Positions 31,862-42,865 of a stretch of 64,000 nt of DNA are shown here, in pieces. Where the stretch lies: assembly GCF_029407905.1 (NCBI RefSeq), contig NC_073625.1, positions 173,186,240 through 173,250,239 on the forward strand, read 5' to 3'. A model generated the notes under the pieces. That model ran no database searches. It worked only from the letters and a program-made list of their open reading frames with translations, and was not told the DNA's origin. The position numbers and the translations under genes were made by a program. This DNA is from Bubalus kerabau (Eukaryota > Chordata > Mammalia > Artiodactyla > Bovidae). How positions within the stretch are numbered: position 1 is the stretch's first letter; each line of letters opens with the position of its first letter.

Positions 31862-32430
31862 GATCCCAAGCAGCTTTCATTCTAATTGAGGAGAGCAGAA
31901 ATATAAAAGGACTTACCAAAATTGTGATGACTCCTATGAAAGAAGTATGTACAGATTCTCTGGAAAAGGGGTATAATGGAGGGAGGGAGCAGGGTGGGGT
32001 TTTACCAAGAGATAAAAATATCCCTGTGCTGTAGGCGGAGTTTGCCAAGTGGTTTAGGGCAGGGAGGCAGAGACACTGCCCAGAATGAGGCAGGTGGAGG
32101 AAGGTGTGCCCGCAGCTGGTTGTGGCCAGAGCACAGGTCAAAGAGAGGGTAGGTTCCTGGGTGTGAAGTAGTTGCGACCTGATCTACGGGCAGTAGGAAC
32201 TACTGGAGAATTACAAAGAAGAGGGCTGAGGGAGTGTAATCCAAAGGGTCAGTCTGCCAGTGGGTTGGAAGCCGGACTGACAGGAAGGTGAGGGGGTGGG
32301 TCGGAGAGGGGCTGAGTTCTGGCCATGACAGTGAGGCTGGAGAAGTGTTTTAGAGGCAGAATCAATACCACTTGGCCTGGTTGGATGCAAGGCCTGAGGG
32401 GCAGTTGGAGCAGCTCTGTCAACAGTGTCA
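31862..32430 (-). mobile_element. L2-type LINE remnant
   Basis: Antisense L2 words: AGCTTTCATTCTAATTGAGG, CTGCCCAGAATGAGGCAGG, TACTGGAGAATTACAAAGAA and TCTGGCCATGACAGTGAGG in the expected order. More diverged than the copy at 9665. Confidence 0.5.
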
Positions 32431-32861
32431 GATGCTGGGGAAAACCCCAGCAGCATCTTTTCACATGTGACAGAGCACACAGATCTTACAGTGGATCTTA
32501 AGTGTTTCGGGATTCAAGTGGTTGTGATTAGAGGAACCATGAGAAAAACTCCCGGTGGGGACTAGATGGGGAGCAAGTAAGAAAGATGCTGTTGGAGTAG
32601 ACAAGAAAGATGATATTAGATGTCATTGGCTTTTGCCCAAAGACACAGTGAGGAGCTCATCTACAGGGATATTCCAGACCTTATGTTTTCTAGGTAGCTG
32701 TGAGGTTGAGGAAAACAGTAGTTGGTTGAAGCTAGGAAATTTGTCCCATAACCGTGTCTCTTACTGCAGGTAGGAACTGTGTACTGAATATGTAGGAGCC
32801 CTGTATTAGCAGCTGTGCCTGTTTAAAAGAGAGAAGATTAAGAAACTGCTCCAGGGACCAT

Positions 32862-32972
32862 CTTCCCTGGTGGACCAGTGGTTAGGACTCTGTGCTTTCA
32901 GTGCAGGGAGCGTGAGTTTGATTCCTGGTCAGGGAATTAAAATCCCACAAGTCACACTAAAAAAAGCCGTTA
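32862..32972 (+). mobile_element. CHR-type SINE
   Basis: Forward copy: CATCTTCCCTGGTGGACCAG, GAGTTTGATTCCTGGTCAGG, then an A-rich end CACTAAAAAAAGCC. Confidence 0.85.
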
Positions 32973-32997
32973 AACGGAGATCTTAAATGAGATCTTA

Positions 32998-33248
32998 CCT
33001 CATTCTGGGAGGTTAATAGAGCAAAGCAATTAATAATGGGATCTCTGAAACCAGGTGGCTTTGATTCAAATCCTGGCTCTTGCCATCCACCAGCGGTGTG
33101 ACCTTGGACAGATTCTTCACCCTCTGTGCCTCTATTTCCTACTGCAAAGAGGATAACAGCCATACTTATGTCTAGGGTTTTGTGAAGACGAATTAAGAGA
33201 CCGTGTGTCCAGCGCTTAGGTGACCGCTGACACGTAGAATAGGTACTC
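32998..33248 (+). mobile_element. MIR SINE
   Basis: An almost full-length old MIR: TTTGATTCAAATCCTGGCTC, GTGTGACCTTGGACAGATTC, CTCTGTGCCTCTATTTCC, GTGAAGACGAATTAAGAG and CCAGCGCTTAGGTGACC in canonical order. Confidence 0.9.
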
Positions 33249-33276
33249 ACCAAGCGTCAGCTGTGACTCTGACTGG

Positions 33277-33365
33277 AAATCCCATGGACGGAGGAGCCTG
33301 GTAGACTGCAGTCCATGGGGTCACAAAGAGTTGGACATGACTGAGCGACTTCACTTTCACTTTTT
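33277..33365 (+). mobile_element. Bov-A fragment with long target-site duplication
   Basis: A partial Bov-A unit from AAATCCCATGGACGGAGG to CACTTTTT. The flanking 26-base copies (33251-33276 and 33366-33391) share GCTGTGACTCTGA and differ by three C/T changes. It sits just at the end of the MIR. Confidence 0.9.
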
Positions 33366-33658
33366 CAAGTGTTAGCTGTGACTCTGATTGGCGCTTGTGA
33401 AATAAATAGAGCCAGTCCCACAGATCAAGTGTTCATTAGGGGGATGGATGTCGTTTGATGGCGATTGCTACAATTCTACTGTCTTGCCTCCTTGCTTACC
33501 TGACCCCAGAAGGTGGAATCTACCTTTATTGGTGTCAATAGTTAAATAGGTTGCCTGTCTTTAAGGAAAATTCTTGATGTCTCAGAACTGAGACCTGAAA
33601 AGTGAGCAGCATTTTCTACTCTACATGCTCATGCTATTTTGTAACCTGTGTTTTAAAG

Positions 33659-33727
33659 ATAGAGAAGCAGAGGCGGATAGAACGGATAAAGCAGAAGCGG
33701 GCTCAGCTTCAAGAACTTCTCCTGCAG
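33659..33727 (+). CDS. TFDP2: TFDP2 coding exon: dimerisation coiled coil
   Basis: A 69-base, 23-codon exon between acceptor TTTTAAAG and donor CAGGTAAAG, phase 0 on both sides. It encodes IEKQRRIERIKQKRAQLQ ELLLQ, a charged amphipathic helix with Leu/Ile at heptad positions. In the DP family this segment is the start of the coiled coil that pairs with the E2F leucine zipper. Confidence 0.96.
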
Positions 33728-33916
33728 GTAAAGAAGCCGGGATGTGTTCATTACCTTCTCTGCGTGTGTCTGCTTCTCCCCGACTTGCTGAGTCCGTGTT
33801 TTCTGCTTTGGGGGCCTTCAGATACTTGGTGGGGCTGCACTAGTGCATCGTCCCCAAGACCTGAGCCTGTGACTCGCCACAGGATCTGCCTGAAGGTGGT
33901 CCACCTCAGGGGCATT

Positions 33917-34022
33917 TGGGGGAGAATGGATACATGTATATGTATGGCTGAGTCACTTTTCTGTCCACCTGAAACTATCACAACGTTGTTAATCAGTTGT
34001 ATTTCAATATAAAATAAAAAGA
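33917..34022 (+). mobile_element. L1 3' end, sense to TFDP2, with AATAAA
   Basis: GGGGGAGAATGGATACATG, GTATGGCTGAGTCAC, CCTGAAACTATCACAACG and a terminal AAAATAAAAAG; AATAAA at 34013-34018. It matches the 3' end of ruminant-lineage L1 elements. Confidence 0.8.
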
Positions 34023-34195
34023 AGATGGTCCCATCTCACCATCATCTGGGGCCTCATGGCATCTCTAATGTGGAACATATTACTCAACAGTTTATTTTTT
34101 ACTTTTATTCCTACTCTGAGCAGAAATTATTTTAGCCCTTATTTGGAATATGAAGGAGTAAGGCTAATTAAATTTTAGGTGTTTTGAGTACAAAC

Positions 34196-34288
34196 GGGCT
34201 TCCCTGGTGGCTCAAATGGTGAAGAATGTACCTGCAATGCAGGATTGGGAAGATCCCCTGGAGAAGGGAATGACTACCCACTCTAGTA
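34196..34288 (+). mobile_element. Bov-tA SINE, 3' truncated
   Basis: GGCTTCCCTGGTGGCTCAAATGG, GATTGGGAAGATCCCCTGG, ending CACTCTAG. The rest of the Bov-A unit is absent. Confidence 0.88.
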
Positions 34289-35591
34289 AAATAATCTGAT
34301 CCACCTGTAATGTTAATACTTACTATCTGTGGATGATGTTATGACATATTCAGCTTTGTAGCAATACCAAAACTTAAAATGCATTTCCATTTAGGAAAAT
34401 TAAATTTTACAGTGTAATGTAGATCCCTGTATTTATACTTTTTAAAATAATTGTCTAGAATTTGATAATTTAAAAAATAGAGGCTCTCTTGAAAATCATG
34501 TGAGGTAAAATCACAGGGTAGATGGGGTTTTTTTTTTAACCTACTTTTGGTCATTTCAGTTGGTGGAGAAATCTACTTTGAGCAGTACAGCAAGACACTT
34601 TCAAACCAATCAGAAAACTTTTTAAAATGAGCCAACAAGTCTTTGTACTTTTGTTTTTAATCAGCAAAATGTCTTTATATGAAAAACTTTCAGCCAATCA
34701 TAAAACCCATTTTGACTTGAGCAACCATAGGTCCTATTTCATTTCTGATATAGTCCACTTTTCAGAAATAAAGGGAGCAATAAGTTACCAAATAAGTGTA
34801 ACAGGTTTTTTTTTGTTTGTTTACCCCCCCTTAAAATACTCACTTTGTCTCATGGACAGAATAGCTTAAATATTCCTACGTATTCCAGATTTTTGTTTTT
34901 CCTTTCTTGATCCTTATTGTTAGTTTTTTCATATTCAAATACACGTCAGAGAGGCAGGAACAGACTGTTAGCTGTGTGTGGTCTAGAAGGGTGGGGTGGG
35001 AGGAAGCTGGTAGGGACGGGAGCAGCCGCAGGGGGAGCAGAGCCCCCGACACAGACAGCCCGGGATGATGCTCCGTCCTCATCAGGCACCTCTCTTTTTC
35101 TTGCTCTTCTACGTCTGTGTCCCATACTGACCCTTGTGGGACCTCCCTGAGGAGCTCCCTCCAGAGCCGGTCTCATGTATTTTTCATTCTGGATTTCCAA
35201 AGTGGGTTTTGTATGAAGAGAACACTGTAGCTTTAAAAACGAACAACTTGAAAGCTGACAGTTTTTCCTGGGCCCCTCCCTGGACAGCTCCGCTTCCTGA
35301 GACACCCTCGCCCCCACCCCCGTCAGCTTCCCTGGCTGCCTCTCTGTCGTCTGTCTTGCATCAGTGTTTCCCTCCCAACTCACAGTCCCCCAAACCCTGT
35401 GCTTGGCCCTTCTTACATTTCCTCAGAGCTCTCATGGAACATCTGGGGGCTCCCTTTTTGGCATGTTATTATGAAAACCTGTTTATCAGTGTGTCTGTAA
35501 TTATCTGTTGATCAGAAAGACTTGTGCTGGGCCAGATCGCCCTCATGTATGTGGGCTTTCCCATCTCTAGACGACCAGTGCAAAGAATGGA

Positions 35592-35724
35592 CCAGAGGCC
35601 TTCTCTGGCGGTCCAGTGCTTAAGACTTCGGGCTTCCAGTGCAGGGGGTGTGGGTTCCATCTTCAGTCCCTGCTCAGGGAACTGAGATCCCACATGCTTC
35701 TCGGTATGGCCAAAAAAAAAAAAG
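35592..35724 (+). mobile_element. CHR-type SINE
   Basis: CCTTCTCTGGCGGTCCAGTG head, CCTGCTCAGGGAACTGAG, GGCCAAAAAAAAAAAAG tail. Confidence 0.88.
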
Positions 35725-35963
35725 TGACCTGGAATATTTTTCCCCTTTCTACAATGAACGTTGCTGTTTTTTTTTTTTTTTTTTAAGTCCTAAATTTCTT
35801 TTTCTCTTCTGTCTCAAACCAAATATTTGCAGAAGATTTCAACCCAGGTGCAACCTAGCTGTCAACATTTATAAAAGCAGGTCTCTCTGAACAGTGAAAT
35901 GAAGCACAAAATATAACTGAAAACAACTACTTCTCATCTCCTGGTAGACACACGGCTTATTTC

Positions 35964-36026
35964 CTCCTAGTGTTTCCTTTTTCTTTCTTGCAGCAAATTA
36001 CGAAGTTGTTACAGAAAGTACATTAA
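35964..36026 (+). promoter_or_regulatory. Strong candidate splice acceptor followed by an in-frame short terminal exon
   Basis: CTCCTAGTGTTTCCTTTTTC and TTTCTTGCAG make a textbook pyrimidine tract and acceptor ending at 35993. If joined to the preceding exon in phase 0 it would add ten codons (QITKLLQKVH) and stop at TAA 36024-36026. No evidence of use is visible from sequence alone. Confidence 0.35.
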
Positions 36027-37979
36027 GCAAGTCGTCCCTGAACACAAATAATTTACTTCTCTGTGGCTAAGCTAGCTTCATTTTTTAACTAGTGAATGTC
36101 ACAGCTACTGACATCACATGACCCCGGTCCCTTTCACTTACATGCCACCTCTTCTCTTGGTCGTGTAGGAGAGGCATGGTACGTGCCAATTCTGCCCACA
36201 GATGACCCAGATGTCCTACTTTTATCTGTATCATTGTCCCTTCCAGCCCTTAAACTTTCCCAGAGCTACTAATGCAGAGCAAAATGAATGTCTAAAAATA
36301 CCTAAAGCTGTTTAGCCTCTGAAATAAATGTTAATAAGCCTGGAAGAGAACAAAAGGCTAAAGATAAATGGCAACAAATAAGAAAATCAGTTTAGAACAA
36401 ATGGGGTGATTTTTCTTCTTACTATCAAAATAACATTGTATGTATATTTACAGCTCTTTTCCCAAGAACAGTCTTTGATGCTATTAAATGCGCGCAGTAT
36501 AGAACAGTGAATCATGAATATGTAAGAACTTTTACTTACCGCTGTTTATATTTCTACCTCTACCCAGGCCCTCCCATGCCACTAAGACCACAAAGCTAGG
36601 CCAAGTATGGGCTGTCTCCAGGATGTGTTTTCTAGAAGAGTAAGATAGCCAGGTGGAGGTATTCAAACATATAATTCTTTTTCTGAGTTTTATAGCTTCA
36701 GCATATTTTTCCTCGATATTAAATGAGCTAAGCATTGAATATAATTGCCTTAGTTCTTTAGCAGCAGAAAAGAACAAATTAGTAAGTATGACTCAAGTAG
36801 CGTTTGGTAATGAAGGGTGTTGACCGTGATGGTTCTAGACGCACTGTCAGGCTAGAAGAAAGTGGTGTCCCTTCTGTTTTGTGCATTTTAAAGGAGTAAA
36901 TGTTTACTTTTCAGGGAGCTAGCACCCAACCATTTTAAGACAACATAAATTTTAATCAAACTTCAGTTAAGGCCCAGGACCTAAAATAAACACTGCTAGG
37001 ATAAAGTTGCTAAAACATAGAAAATAACTGAAATGCATCACTACTGGGTGAGCAGAGGGAACAAGCTGATGGAAGGGATGAAAGGCTCTGACTTCAGGAG
37101 CTCTTTTAACCAGTATCTGTTCCGCAAGCAGATGAAAGACTTCACTGTGTAAGGTCTTTCTACCTGTGGAATTCTGTGATACATTTGCCTTATTTAAAAG
37201 AGGGTGGTAGGGTCACTTTCCTTGGCTTTTGAGTAATGGTTATAGCTTAAAGGTAATAGCAAGATTCAGTGCAAAGACTCGGGCCTTGATATACCTTATA
37301 AATTGGTGCTAAGCCTCAGGTTCCTCTTCTGAAAGATGTCAGCTGGGGAGGGGCTTGGACTAGATTCCAAACTGTGCCCTATAGATGCTTAGAAGTTCTG
37401 TGAAGGAGCCCAAAGGGTGAATGAGGGCAGAGCTGGCAGGGCTCAGGACTCAGCCTCAGTGCAGCCAACCAGAGCAAGGATGTGTTCATCTGTTTTATAA
37501 ACAGTGGGTGTCCCAGAAGATTTCACTTGAAGAAAGGGTTCTGAGGCTTTGTATAGTTTGTATGTTTCTGGGCTGGATGATCTGAGAGATGTATTTAACC
37601 CTAAATCTTCAGGAGTCTGTGATAGTTAAATAGAAAACAAGTCTACTTTTGCTGTATCACTTACGCTGAGAAGAGTTGCAGGTACCACTCTCTCTCAGAT
37701 TTGTAAGATCCTTTTTCTATGGATGATGGAAACTGCGGGCCCCATTATTTGTATTAGGATATGTTAGATACCATTTAAATAAATATTTTTTGCCCTTGAA
37801 ATGTATTTCTTGAGTTAGATCATTCTAATGTTTTTCCTTAAATGTTCAACTTTAATTAACTCATAGGTGGAAGGTCTCTTTAAATGCTCTAATTTTAAAC
37901 TATATTTTAGATGTACTTCATTTAGTTCCAACTCATTTATCCACGTTAAATGACTGTACATTTTTGTTGATCCTTACAG

Positions 37980-38131
37980 CAAATCGCTTTCAAAAACCTG
38001 GTACAAAGAAATCGGCAAAATGAACAGCAGAACCAGGGCCCTCCAGCTCTGAACTCCACCATTCAGCTGCCATTTATAATCATCAACACAAGCAGAAAAA
38101 CAGTCATAGACTGCAGCATCTCCAGTGACAA
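37980..38131 (+). CDS. TFDP2: TFDP2 coding exon: dimerisation / marked-box region, first part
   Basis: A 152-base exon between acceptor CCTTACAG and donor AAGTAAGT. It encodes QIAFKNLVQRN, the rest of the coiled coil, a Gln/Asn-rich linker, then STIQLPFIIINTSRK and TVIDCSISSD, the beta-strand start of the domain that packs against the E2F marked box. It ends two bases into a Lys codon, completed at 41942. Confidence 0.97.
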
Positions 38132-38654
38132 GTAAGTGGAGAACCAGTGGCAGCAGGCACGACCGGCCTTCTGTTTAATGTAATTCCTATCATTTGTAAT
38201 ATTATCTGAGTCCTCCAAGGCTGACCCCCTTGGGCCTCGTGAAGCAACTCTTCAAACGAGAGTGCTGTCATCTGCCAGTGCTTGCTTCCTTCTTCACCCT
38301 GCACATCCCCTCTTGGGCCTGGCACTGTGCTGTTTGTGCTGAAGACATAACGGTGCCCAAGCTAGAAGGTGCATGTACGCACACATAGATGAGAAAAGTG
38401 GGCAGTCACTGCAGTAGAGCAGAGCATCAGTGAGCGTCTGGGACGTGGTAGGTTCACCAGGTTCACTATGCATTGTCATGTTTATGGTGCAGATAGTTGA
38501 GATCGGCATGTGGCACTAAAGCAGTTTTTCTTTTTTTTTTTTTGCTATATCATAGTTGAGCCATGCTTCTGTTTATAATGAATGGACACAAAAGCACTAG
38601 ATGAAAAATAAAAGTACTAGATGGCGTTCTCTGCTTGCTTGCTTTCTTATTATC

Positions 38655-39120
38655 TTACAACTTGAAGTTTGTACCTTTTAACCAGCTTTATTCATTTCAC
38701 TCACCACTCCCCCCTACCCCACCCTACCTCTGGCAGCCATCAGTCTGTTCTCTGCATCTGTGAGTTTGGTTTTTGAGATCCATGTACAAGGTCTGTCATC
38801 TGTGTTGTTGCAAATGGCAGGATTTCCTTTTTATGATCTGTTGCCCATTGTCTTTTTTTATGGTCTGTTGTCTCAAGTACATCACAGTTTTTTAATATAC
38901 TCATCTGATGATAGACACAGGTTTTTTCCATGCCTCGGCTATTGCAAGTCATGCTGCAGTCACTGAACATGGGAGTGCAGACTTATTTTCAGGATGCTTA
39001 TTTCATTTCCTTCAGATACATATACCCAGAAGTGGGATTGCTGGATCTATTTTTAAATTTTTGAGAAGCCTCCATACTGTTTTCCAGTGGGTGCACCAGT
39101 TTACATTCCCACCAACATGT
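38655..39120 (-). mobile_element. L1 remnant
   Basis: Antisense L1: TTTGTACCTTTTAACCAGC, TCTGGCAGCCATCAGTCTG, ATACCCAGAAGTGGGATTGC and TTTACATTCCCACCAACATG. Confidence 0.8.
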
Positions 39121-40663
39121 TTTTCATTTTAACTAAGATTGATGGTAATATCAATATATTACTATTATCATAGTGTAAGCGAGAAATGGCAGTTTTCAAA
39201 GTACAGTTTATTTGTAACTTATTTTATTCTTCACGAAAACAGTAGTGCTCTTCAGGCTGTGAGTCAGTATGGAGGTAGTTGAGGGCATAGGATGCAGAGT
39301 GAGACAGAAGGAAATGTGGATTGTGGCTCCCCCAAGCAGCTGCTCTAAAGCTTTGTCTGAAGAACAAATGGGGATGATACTAGGGCTCTGTCACTTCCTT
39401 AAATAAGGTAATGCCTCTAAAAGATCTGACTCCTGGAAAGTGCTTTATAAATATTAGCTGCTCCAAGGAGCCAGCATGTAACTTATCATCCAAGTTGGGA
39501 TACATCTGAGACCAAAAGAGGGCTCAGAGTCACAGTGCAGAGGCACAGCCCAGGGCGGTCCCAGGGGCCAGAACTTCTGGGCTCCTTGGAGCTACTGCAT
39601 GGCCATGGGGTTTACCCTCCCTGGTTTTTCTCTTTCTTGGCAGTGTTGCTTCCCTATCTTGACTGTGTACAGAGATCATGGGTTACTTAAATAAGAAGGC
39701 ACCAAAAAAAGAGGAAGAAGAATAACAGGGATTTCTAAAGTATTTGATAATTACCTTGCTGGTTTACAGAAGTCATAAAGGACTAGCACTGGGGGCAGTA
39801 AATGATAGATATGGGTGTTAGTATTCACACACTTTATTGACAAACCTGTGTCTACAAGGACTTGTCACATACTCTCATAAATCCGAGACTTACAGAATGG
39901 TTAATGTATCTTTGGGAAAAATAAGCTGTTAGATTTCTAGTTACTGTCTCTAGTTAGCCTCTTGTTTGGTAGGACATTACTAAAACTCTCTACTTCAGTT
40001 AGTCTTTGAAGTTTTAAAGAGTAGCAGGAAAGTCTGGGGACCAGTGGCCTAGGAGGATAAAGGATCCTCTTCCTTCTCGGGTGGTTATTGACTCTTGTCC
40101 TCTCCTCGCCCTCCTCCAACTGGTGTAAAGGAGGCTCTGAGCTGCTTACAGGGGCTTCATTCTCAAGATGGGGTGCAAGTATGGCATTTTGCTTTAAATG
40201 ACAAATTTTACTCTGATCTAAGATCTCAGAATTTCATGACAGCGTAAGCCCAGCACTGTCCCCACACGCTCACCTGCCCTCTGTCCCCGGGGCTCCTGGC
40301 GACGTTGCTCCGAGCCTAGTCTGGGAGCCGGGAGGGCCATTTCTTACAGTGGCCACTCTATTGCAAGCCTTTGCCAGGCAGCTGGACACCCTGATTTGGC
40401 GCTTTTCAAAAACATTTGGAAATGTGCTCTGTGTCATATATGAAACTTTTTCCTTGGGACATTTCTACTCCTGAGACCCTCAAGACAGGGTTTGGGGTTT
40501 GGTTAGTTTTGTAAAAAGCCTTCCATTTTTTGCTCATCTAAGGTGTGATGTGGCTAATACTTTACTCATGAAAATGAAGTAAGCGTCCAAAATGTTTTTT
40601 CCTCAACCCTAGTAGGCCAACTCATGGTAGGAAGGTTAGGTGCTAAATTGGAAAGGCTTTCTT

Positions 40664-41590
40664 TCTGTATGTTTCTTTTTTTTTTTCTCCCAGTGACTTC
40701 TTTGCTTGATTTACTTACTTTTATTGACATATACTTAACATACAGTATTGTATTAGTTTCAGGCATACAGCAGAGTGATTTGACATTTGCATCCATTACA
40801 AAATGATCACCGTGATAAGTCTAGTAACCATCTGTCCCTGTACAGACTTATTACAGTATTATTGGCCATATTCTTTATGCTGTATGTATCCCCGGGGCCT
40901 ACTTTATAATTGAAGGTTTGTACCTTTTAACCCCCTTCACCTGTTTCTCTACTGCCTTCAGCCTCTCCCCTCTGGCAACTGCTCATTTGTTCTCTATGAG
41001 TCTATTTTTATTTGTTTGGGTTTTTTAGATTCCACATATAAATGAGATTATGTGATATTTGTCTTTCGGTCTAGTTTATTTCATTTCGCATAATACCCTC
41101 TAGATCTGAATATATCTTTGCAAATGGCAAGTTTTTTTATGGCTGAGTAGTACTGTCCCCCTGTGTGTGTGTACATACACATCTTCATTCATTCATCTAC
41201 TGATGGACTCTATTGCTTCCATATCATGGCTATATTAATAACACCTCAATGAGTGTAACCTTTTCAAATTAGTGTTTTTGTTTTCTTTGGGTAAATACTT
41301 GGAATTTCTGGGTAATATGGTAGTTCTATTTTTAATTTTTTCGAGGAAGCCTCCAAACTGTTTCTCATAGTGGCTGCACCGGTTTACATTCCCAGCCAAG
41401 TGTAGGAGAGCTGCCTTTTCTCCACGTCCTTGCGGGTGTTTGTTATTTGTTGTCTTTTTGGTGATAGCCGTTCTGACAGGTGTGAGATGATACCGCTGTG
41501 GTTTTGATTTGTGTTTCCCACATGATTAGTGATGTTGAGCAGTTTTGGGTCTCGTGGCCATCTGTACATCTGCTTTGGAAGAAAGTCTAC
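40664..41590 (-). mobile_element. L1, 5' truncated, with perfect 16-bp target-site duplication
   Basis: It begins with the inverted A tail (TTTCTTTTTTTTTTTCTCCC), then TTATTGACATATACTTAAC and further antisense L1 3' UTR and ORF2 sequence to GAAAGTCTAC. TTGGAAAGGCTTTCTT is repeated exactly at 40648-40663 and 41591-41606. Confidence 0.93.
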
Positions 41591-41941
41591 TTGGAAAGGC
41601 TTTCTTAATATTTTATCTTTTATGACAAAGCTATAGACAACTTTAAAAAATACTGCATTTAGACCAAAATTCCTGTCTGCAGTTTGCCACAGCTTAATGA
41701 GGGCTGGAATGTAGGACTCCTGTTGTCCGTCACAGGAAAGTTGTTTTAATTGGGAAAACAGTTTATTTGAGATGTCATTCTTCTGAACCCAGCAGAATGA
41801 CTCACGGCCCTAAACGGTAACAGTCTCTATACCGTAGCTGAGCTTAGGTTCTCGTACTTTCATTGACTATACAGAGTACAACACTCTTCAGACCTCCCCG
41901 ACACCACAGAAACCCCTCACTAACTCTGTTTCCTGATACAG

Positions 41942-42108
41942 GTTTGAATATCTTTTTAATTTTGACAACACCTTTGAGATTCATGATGACATAGAAGTGC
42001 TGAAGCGAATGGGGATGTCCTTCGGCCTGGAGTCAGGCAAGTGCTCCTTGGAGGATCTGAAACTTGCTAAATCACTGGTGCCCAAGGCTTTAGAAGGCTA
42101 TATAACAG
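41942..42108 (+). CDS. TFDP2: TFDP2 coding exon: marked-box-like region
   Basis: A 167-base exon between acceptor GATACAG and donor CAGGTATGT. It encodes FEYLFNFDNTFEIHDDIEV, LKRMGMSFGLESGKC, then SLEDLKLAKSLVPKALEGYIT. This is the most conserved part of DP proteins outside the DNA-binding domain and forms the globular E2F-DP interface. It ends with one base of an Asp codon. Confidence 0.97.
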
Positions 42109-42329
42109 GTATGTTAACTAACGCAGTCAGTGTGGTCCTTGATTAAATGTCAGACCCTAACTCGCTAAAACCTTTCTCATAGAAAATTAGCGCCTGCTAT
42201 CTGCCCCGTCAGTTCTGTTCCTTTACCCTGAAATGTAACCTCTCGAATTTCTTATGTTTCACTACTTTTCCTTAGAGATGCAAACACAAAAAAATACAGT
42301 GAGCTGGAAATAATTTATTATTTAGTTTT

Positions 42330-42865
42330 GTCTAATTCTCACCTTTATAGAAATGGAACCAAACTGATATATTCTTTGGTGATTTGACTTTTCACTCAAC
42401 AACATGTCCTTTAGATTTAGCCACAGGATTTCACATAGCTGTAATTGATGTATTTTCACTGCTGCGTGGAATTCCAGCATGTGGATGAAGCACAGTTTCC
42501 TTGTTCATTTTATCGATGATAAACCTTTAGTTTTGTTTCCTGTCTCTTGATATTTAAATAGTGCTATTTGAATATTCCCACTACTGTTTCTCGGTGACCG
42601 TGTGCATGTTATCTACGAGTGAGATTGCTGGGTCCGAGGCAGATCCATCTTCATCTTTACTAGATGATACCATGGCTTTCCAACTTGATTTTAACGCGGT
42701 ACACGCTCAGACACAGAGTGGAAGTGTTTTGTCTTCCCAGGCAGGTGGATGTGAACTGGTATCATTATTTTTTATATTGAGATTTAATTCCCATACTATA
42801 TGATATACCACTTTAAAGTAGAGTTCAGTGATTTTTAGCATATTCACAAGATTTTTTGTAGTCAT
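42330..42865 (-). mobile_element. L1 remnants
   Basis: Antisense L1 words: TTTGACTTTTCACTCAACAAC, GAGTGAGATTGCTGGGTC to about 42760, then a second start TATTGAGATTTAATTCCC to the BovB. Probably two pieces. Confidence 0.6.

Larger units (their letters stand above)
30917..33658 (+). other. TFDP2 intron after the DNA-binding domain
   Basis: GTAAGT donor and TTTTAAAG acceptor. It holds an L2 remnant, a CHR-type SINE, a MIR and a Bov-A. 30917-31860 and 32440-32860 show nothing clear; 33392-33650 is unassigned. The frame at 30921-31142 is a read-through of intron sequence. Confidence 0.82.
33728..37979 (+). other. TFDP2 intron after the coiled-coil exon
   Basis: GTAAAG donor and CCTTACAG acceptor. 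It holds an L1 tail, a partial Bov-tA and a CHR-type SINE. Unassigned: 34290-35590 (a somewhat GC-rich patch at 34940-35450 of unknown origin), and 35725-37979, which is unusually free of recognisable repeats; 37300-37400 may be a MIR piece. A strong unused-looking acceptor lies at 35992-35993. Confidence 0.8.
38132..41941 (+). other. TFDP2 intron
   Basis: GTAAGT donor and GATACAG acceptor. It holds two L1 remnants, one with a perfect target-site duplication, a T run near 38529-38543 and possibly an L2 piece near 38317-38380. 38140-38310 and 39130-40640 have no element that I can name (39360-39475 may include a MIR end). Confidence 0.8.
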
